64,000 bases of DNA from the NCBI RefSeq assembly GCF_030709675.1, contig NZ_JAUZQD010000006.1, positions 186,001 through 250,000 on the forward strand. Reading direction: 5' to 3'. Below the pieces are notes generated by a model. It worked only from the letters and a program-made list of their open reading frames with translations. It searched no databases and was not told the origin of the DNA. Of this stretch, positions 60,082 to 64,000 are shown piece after piece. Position numbers and translations under genes: made by a program. This DNA comes from Symbioplanes lichenis. Lineage in GTDB: Bacteria > Actinomycetota > Actinomycetes > Mycobacteriales > Micromonosporaceae. Position 1 is the first letter of the stretch; each line of letters starts with the position of its first letter.

Positions 60082-60915
60082 GTGACCACGAACCCGCTGG
60101 GCGACTTCCTCCGGGCCCGCCGCGAGCAGGTGACTCCGGAGCAGGCCGGCATCACCGTCGCCGGCGTGCGCCGGGTGCCCGGGCTGCGCCGCGAGGAGGT
60201 CGCCATGCTCGCCGGCATCAGCAACGAGTACTACCTCCGCCTCGAGCAGGGCCGCTACCGCAATCCGTCGGCGCAGGTGCTCGAGGCGGTCGCGCGCGTG
60301 CTGCGGCTCGACGAGGTGAGCGTCACCCACCTGCTCCAGCTCGCGGGCGAGCGGAAGCGCCGGGACGACAGCGCCGAGACCGTGCCCTCCGGCGTACGGA
60401 AAATGGTCGCGGCCCTGCCCATGCCCGCCTTCGTCGAGGGCCGTTTCCTCGACGTCCTGCTGGCCAACCCGCTCGCGACGGCCGTGTCGCCGCGGCTGGC
60501 CGAGGGCGGCAACCGGCTGCTCGACGTGTTCCTCGACCCGGGCGAGCGCGACCTGTTCACCGACTGGGAGCTCGCCACGGAGGGGATCGTCGCCGCCTTC
60601 CGTCAGTCGGTGGGCACCCGGACCGATCACCCGCGCTGCGCCGAGCTCGTCGACCGGCTGTCCCGGGAGAGCCCCCGTTTCCGCCGGATCTGGGAGCGGC
60701 ACGACATCGGCGGGCGGCAGGGCGCGGTCATGCGCTTCCGGCATCCGCTCGTCGGCGACCTCCGGCTCAACCGCGAGAAGCTGATCGTCGCCGAGGCGCA
60801 GCACCTGACCGTCGCCGTCTACCACGCCGACCCCGGCACGGCGGACGCCGACAAGCTGGCGCTCCTGACGCCCGTACCAGAAAGACCAAAAGAACCTTCA
60901 CGACCGGAACGGTGA
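60082..60915 (+). CDS. XRE-family regulator with MmyB-like C-terminal domain
   Basis: A 277-residue regulator. Residues ~8-90 form the helix-turn-helix (LGDFLRARREQVTPEQAGI...RRVPGLRREEVAMLAGISNEYYLRLEQGRYRNPSAQVLEAVARVLRL), typical of the MmyB-like group. The rest is a PAS-like ligand domain (ALPMPAFVEGRFLDVLLANPLATAVSP...FLDPGERDLFTDWELATEGIVAAFRQSVG...LIVAEAQHLTVAVYHADPGTADADKLALL). This type commonly represses a divergent short-chain dehydrogenase gene. GTG 60082 start. Confidence 0.93.
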   Translation: MTTNPLGDFLRARREQVTPEQAGITVAGVRRVPGLRREEVAMLAGISNEYYLRLEQGRYRNPSAQVLEAVARVLRLDEVSVTHLLQLAGERKRRDDSAETVPSGVRKMVAALPMPAFVEGRFLDVLLANPLATAVSPRLAEGGNRLLDVFLDPGERDLFTDWELATEGIVAAFRQSVGTRTDHPRCAELVDRLSRESPRFRRIWERHDIGGRQGAVMRFRHPLVGDLRLNREKLIVAEAQHLTVAVYHADPGTADADKLALLTPVPERPKEPSRPER

Positions 60916-60933
60916 CCGCCGCCCGCCACCGCG

Positions 60934-60948
60934 TGCAGCATCTCTGCA
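60934..60948. promoter_or_regulatory. palindrome upstream of tctC
   Basis: TGCAG-CATCT-CTGCA is a perfect 5-bp inverted repeat ending 27 bp before the tctC start, in a 60-bp gap. It could be a regulator site in the tctCBA promoter. No matching copy was seen at the orphan tctC/kinase junction. Confidence 0.35.
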
Positions 60949-60975
60949 ACATGGACGTAACGCGGAGGTGCGGTC

Positions 60976-61989
60976 GTGAGGAAACATGTCGTCGCCGCGG
61001 GGCTGGTGGCGGTGCTCGCCGCCGGGGCCGCCGGATGTGAGAAGGACACCGCGGGCGGGCGTACGGGATCGGGCGACGCCGCCTATCCGGCCAAGACGCT
61101 GCAGCTCATGGTGCCGGCCGCGCCGGGCGGAGGATGGGACCTGACCGCCCGTACGATGCAGAAGGCCCTGACCGACGGCAAGCTGGCCGGGGGCAAGGCG
61201 GTCGAGGTCTACAACGTCACCGGGGCCGCCGGGACGATCGGGCTGGCGCAGCTCGTGTCCAAGAACGCCGGTGACGCGCACCACCTGATGGTCATGGGCC
61301 TGGTGATGGTGGGCGGCGTGGTCGCCAACAAGTCGCCCGTCAAGCTCGACCAGGTGACGCCGATCGCCACGCTGACCGCCGAGCAGGAGGTCGTGGTCGT
61401 TCCCGCGAACTCGAAATATCGGGACCTCAAGCAATTGCTGGCCGACGCCAAGGCCAATCCCGCGTCGATCAGCTGGGGTGGCGGTTCGGCCGGCGGCACC
61501 GATCAGATCCTCGTCGGACTGCTCGGCAAGGCGGCCGGTGCGGATCCGGCGGCCATGAAATACGTCGCCTATTCCGGCGGCGGCGAGGCCAAGGCGGCCC
61601 TGCTGTCCGGCGATCTGACGGCGGCGGTCTCGGGCCAGAGCGAGTTCAAGGATCTGGTCGCGTCGGGCAAGGTGCGCGCGCTCGCGGTTTCCGGCGCGAC
61701 GGGCGTCGATGTGGGTGGTGGAGCGCCGGCTGAAACCATCAAGGAGCAGGGGTACGACGTCGAGCTCATGAATTGGCGCGGTGTCGTCGCCCCGCCCGGT
61801 CTCGACGGGGCCGCCCAGGCGTCGGTCGTCTCCTTCGTCGACACATTGCACTCGTCCCCGCAATGGCAGACGGCTCTCCAGCAACAGGGCTGGGAGGACT
61901 TCTACAAGAGTGGCGACGAGGCGAAGGCGTTCTTCGAGAGCGAGAACCAGCGCATCACCACGGTGCTGACCGAGATCGGGCTCGGCTGA
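60976..61989 (+). CDS. tctC: tripartite tricarboxylate transporter substrate-binding protein TctC
   Basis: A 337-residue lipoprotein: signal MRKHVVAAGLVAVLAAGAAGC, Cys21. Family motifs are LQLMVPAAPGGGWDLTARTMQKAL, VYNVTGAAGTIGLAQL, ISWGGGSAGGTDQIL and VELMNWRGVVAPPGLDGAAQ. It captures a di- or tricarboxylate outside the membrane for TctA/TctB. GTG 60976 follows GGAGG at good spacing. tctB begins at the base directly after its stop. Confidence 0.93.
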   Translation: MRKHVVAAGLVAVLAAGAAGCEKDTAGGRTGSGDAAYPAKTLQLMVPAAPGGGWDLTARTMQKALTDGKLAGGKAVEVYNVTGAAGTIGLAQLVSKNAGDAHHLMVMGLVMVGGVVANKSPVKLDQVTPIATLTAEQEVVVVPANSKYRDLKQLLADAKANPASISWGGGSAGGTDQILVGLLGKAAGADPAAMKYVAYSGGGEAKAALLSGDLTAAVSGQSEFKDLVASGKVRALAVSGATGVDVGGGAPAETIKEQGYDVELMNWRGVVAPPGLDGAAQASVVSFVDTLHSSPQWQTALQQQGWEDFYKSGDEAKAFFESENQRITTVLTEIGLG

Positions 61990-62445
61990 ATGGAGACCCG
62001 CCTGCGCACCGGCGGTGTCGTGCTCGGCGCGGTGCTCGTACTCGCCGGGGTGGGCCTGGTGTGGTCGGCGCTCGCGGCGGCCGACGGCGATCTCGGGCTG
62101 CAGAGCCCGCGCCTCGCCCCGGTGGTCATATCGTTGGCGTGGGTCGGGATCGCGGCGGCGTACCTGATGTCGCAATTCCGCACCACCGACGAGGAACCGG
62201 CGGAAAGGCCGCACTGGTGGGGCCCGGCCGGGGTGGCGGCGAGCCTGGCCGGCTTCGCCATTGCCCTGGAGTACGCCGGATTCGTCGTCTCCGCCGCCGC
62301 CTTCGTGCTCGTGGTCGCCCGCGTTCTCGGCAGCCGCAATCTGCTGCGTGACGCCATTGTCGCCCTGCTGTTGCCGGTGGCGATCTACTTCGCGTTCACG
62401 CACCTGCTCGACATCTTCCTGCCCGCGGGGGTGCTGCCGCTGTGA
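61990..62445 (+). CDS. tctB: tripartite tricarboxylate transporter small membrane subunit TctB
   Basis: A 151-residue protein with four helices: [72 protein letters not shown] and [28 protein letters not shown]. The closing P-A-G-x-L-P-L is typical of TctB. It is the small permease subunit paired with TctA. It ends in a GTGA overlap with tctA. Confidence 0.92.
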   Translation: METRLRTGGVVLGAVLVLAGVGLVWSALAAADGDLGLQSPRLAPVVISLAWVGIAAAYLMSQFRTTDEEPAERPHWWGPAGVAASLAGFAIALEYAGFVVSAAAFVLVVARVLGSRNLLRDAIVALLLPVAIYFAFTHLLDIFLPAGVLPL

Positions 62446-63983
62446 ACGTCTTCGGCGATCTGCTGTCCGGCTTCGGCACGGTTCTCAGCCCGCAATACCT
62501 GCTGTACGCGGCCATCGGCGTCACCCTCGGCACCTTCGTCGGCGTGCTGCCCGGCATCGGCCCGGCGCTGACCATCGCCCTGCTGCTTCCCGTGACATTC
62601 AGCCTGGACGATCCGATCGGGACGTTCATCATGTTCGCCGGCATCTACTACGGCGCCATGTACGGCGGCTCGACCACGTCCATTCTGCTCAACACCCCGG
62701 GCGAATCGGCCTCCGTGGCCACGGCGATCGAGGGCTATCAGATGGCGCGCCGGGGCCGGGCGAAAGCGGCGCTCGCCACGGCGGCCATCGGCTCCTTCGT
62801 GGCGGGCACGATCTCCACTCTGCTGCTGAGCGTGCTGGCGCAACCGGTGGCCCGGCTGGCGACGACTTTCCGGGCGGCGGACTACTTCGCGCTGGCGTTG
62901 CTGGCCATGGTCGCCGTGACGGCATTGGTGGGGCGGTCGATCGTACGCGGGCTGATGTCTCTGGTTTTCGGTCTGTTCCTGGGCCTTGTCGGCATCGACG
63001 CGCTCACCGGTCAGGCGCGTTTCACCTTCGGCACCATGGAACTGCTCGAAGGCGTCGACGTCGTCGTGGTGATCGTGGGCCTCTTCGCCATCGGCGAGAC
63101 CCTTTACGTGGCCGGCCGTCCGCTCCCCGACCAGCTGGAACCGGTCACGCCCGGGAAGTCGCCGTGGCTCAGCCGCGACGACTGGCGGCGCTCCTGGGGC
63201 CCGTGGCTGCGGGGCACGGCCGTCGGATTTCCTTTCGGCGCCCTGCCGTCCGGGGGCGCCGATGTGCCGACCTTCCTCTCGTACACCTATGAGAAGCACC
63301 GCGCCGCCCACCGCGCCGAATTCGGCAAGGGCGCGATCGAAGGCGTCGCCGGCCCGGAAGCGGCGAACAACGCGGCCTTCTCCGGCGTCCTCGTCCCGTT
63401 GCTGACGCTCGGCATCCCGACCTCGGCGACGGCCGCGGTCATGCTGGCGGCCTTCCAGATCTTCAACCTCCAGCCGGGCCCGCAATTGTTCGACACGTCG
63501 CCCGACCTGGTGTGGGCGCTGATCGCGTCGCTCTATGTGGGAAACGTCCTGCTGCTGGTCCTGAACCTCCCTCTCATCCGTGTCTGGGTGAAGGTGCTGC
63601 AGATCCCCCGGCCGATTCTGTACGCGGGCATCCTCGTCTTCGCGACCCTGGGCGTCTATGCGGCAACGGGCAGCGTGAACCAGGTCTTCCTCGCGTACGG
63701 CATCGGCGTCATCGGCTTCGGCATGCGCCATTTCGACTTCCCCATCGCCCCGGTCATCCTCGGCCTCATCCTCGGCCCGATGATGGAAGTTCAGTTCCGC
63801 CGCGCCCTCCTCGTCGCCAACGGCGACCTGACCACCTTCGTCGACCGGCCCCTGACCGCCGCCCTGCTGACATTGGCGGTGCTCGCCTTCGTGGTGCCCT
63901 ACCTGCCCCGCATCATCGCCCGCCTCCGCGGCCGCACCTCCGACGAGGAGCCGAAGAAGCTCGTCTTCGCCGAGGACGACTGA
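62442..63983 (+). CDS. tctA: tripartite tricarboxylate transporter large membrane subunit TctA
   Basis: A 513-residue permease with about 12 helices. TctA signatures are [83 protein letters not shown], and [39 protein letters not shown] (the second P-G/T-N repeat). It carries out the carboxylate/cation symport. GTG 62442 overlaps tctB's stop. The gene is complete; its stop is 17 bp from the window end. Confidence 0.95.
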   Translation: MNVFGDLLSGFGTVLSPQYLLYAAIGVTLGTFVGVLPGIGPALTIALLLPVTFSLDDPIGTFIMFAGIYYGAMYGGSTTSILLNTPGESASVATAIEGYQMARRGRAKAALATAAIGSFVAGTISTLLLSVLAQPVARLATTFRAADYFALALLAMVAVTALVGRSIVRGLMSLVFGLFLGLVGIDALTGQARFTFGTMELLEGVDVVVVIVGLFAIGETLYVAGRPLPDQLEPVTPGKSPWLSRDDWRRSWGPWLRGTAVGFPFGALPSGGADVPTFLSYTYEKHRAAHRAEFGKGAIEGVAGPEAANNAAFSGVLVPLLTLGIPTSATAAVMLAAFQIFNLQPGPQLFDTSPDLVWALIASLYVGNVLLLVLNLPLIRVWVKVLQIPRPILYAGILVFATLGVYAATGSVNQVFLAYGIGVIGFGMRHFDFPIAPVILGLILGPMMEVQFRRALLVANGDLTTFVDRPLTAALLTLAVLAFVVPYLPRIIARLRGRTSDEEPKKLVFAEDD

Positions 63984-64000
63984 GCCCGATTTTGTCGGAC

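Overview
The window reads as one contiguous stretch of a high-GC actinobacterial chromosome. Codon third positions are almost all G or C, GTG starts are frequent, and neighbouring genes in an operon commonly overlap by ATGA, GTGA or TGATG. Gene content (lineage-typical two-component systems, an IdeR/DmdR-type iron box, VTC-DUF4956-CotH cluster, Methyltransf_19/DUF574 methyltransferase, PL9 pectate lyase, S37-type tripeptidyl aminopeptidase) suggests a soil actinomycete, probably Micromonosporaceae (Actinoplanes-like). That placement is inference from style and content, not a database match.

Layout. 0-3 kb: end of a RibD/DHFR-like reductase, a GrpB-VOC fusion coupled to a TetR regulator, and a divergent TetX-like flavin monooxygenase with a 26-bp palindrome between them. 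3.2-8.8 kb: six-gene coupled operon of DUF1684 plus a complete dipeptide/nickel-type ABC importer. 8.8-13 kb: ankyrin, GNAT and methyltransferase genes, then a lower-GC patch with a LiaF-like protein, a membrane protein and a small Cys-rich protein. 13-15.7 kb: NYN-LOTUS protein and a secreted PL9 pectate lyase. 15.8-21.6 kb: four-gene coupled operon of RND pump, histidine kinase, NarL-type regulator and APH-like kinase. 21.7-28.4 kb: small regulator/enzyme pairs (quinone reductase/AraC, ArsR/SRPBCC, iron-box siderophore-interacting protein/AraC, PobA-like monooxygenase). 28.4-34.1 kb: secreted peptidase, a caspase-like protein, a DnaA-N-domain protein and Kup. 34.1-41.4 kb: a hypothetical/beta-propeller divergent pair, a two-component system with a large membrane protein, and secreted or anchored proteins. 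41.5-44.6 kb: VTC-DUF4956-CotH operon. 44.6-49.4 kb: TPMT-like methyltransferase, ABC-F protein, a head-to-head pair of 5'-truncated genes, AbfB-domain protein and DUF574 methyltransferase. 49.5-51.1 kb: nucleoside-phosphorylase-like protein with three Ltp repeats. 51.1-54.3 kb: orphan TctC divergent from a DcuS/CitA-type two-component system. 54.3-60.9 kb: APH, a broken G1 peptidase, heterodimeric ABC exporter, SDR/XRE pair. 61-64 kb: complete tctCBA tricarboxylate transporter.

How parts work together. The orphan TctC and its two-component system probably sense a carboxylate that TctCBA imports 7 kb downstream. The two ABC exporter subunits have complementary degenerate ATP sites and should form one heterodimer. 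Several divergent regulator/enzyme pairs carry readable palindromic operators between them.

The two most unusual genes are the nucleosidase-Ltp fusion (49549-51066) and the caspase-like protein that appears to have lost its STAND ATPase core (30005-31474). Both resemble components of bacterial conflict and anti-phage systems, and both have codon use less GC-biased than their surroundings. Three gene wrecks (46906-47959, 55185-55570, 39842-39979) show recent loss in the region. No tRNA, rRNA, CRISPR array or insertion sequence was seen.
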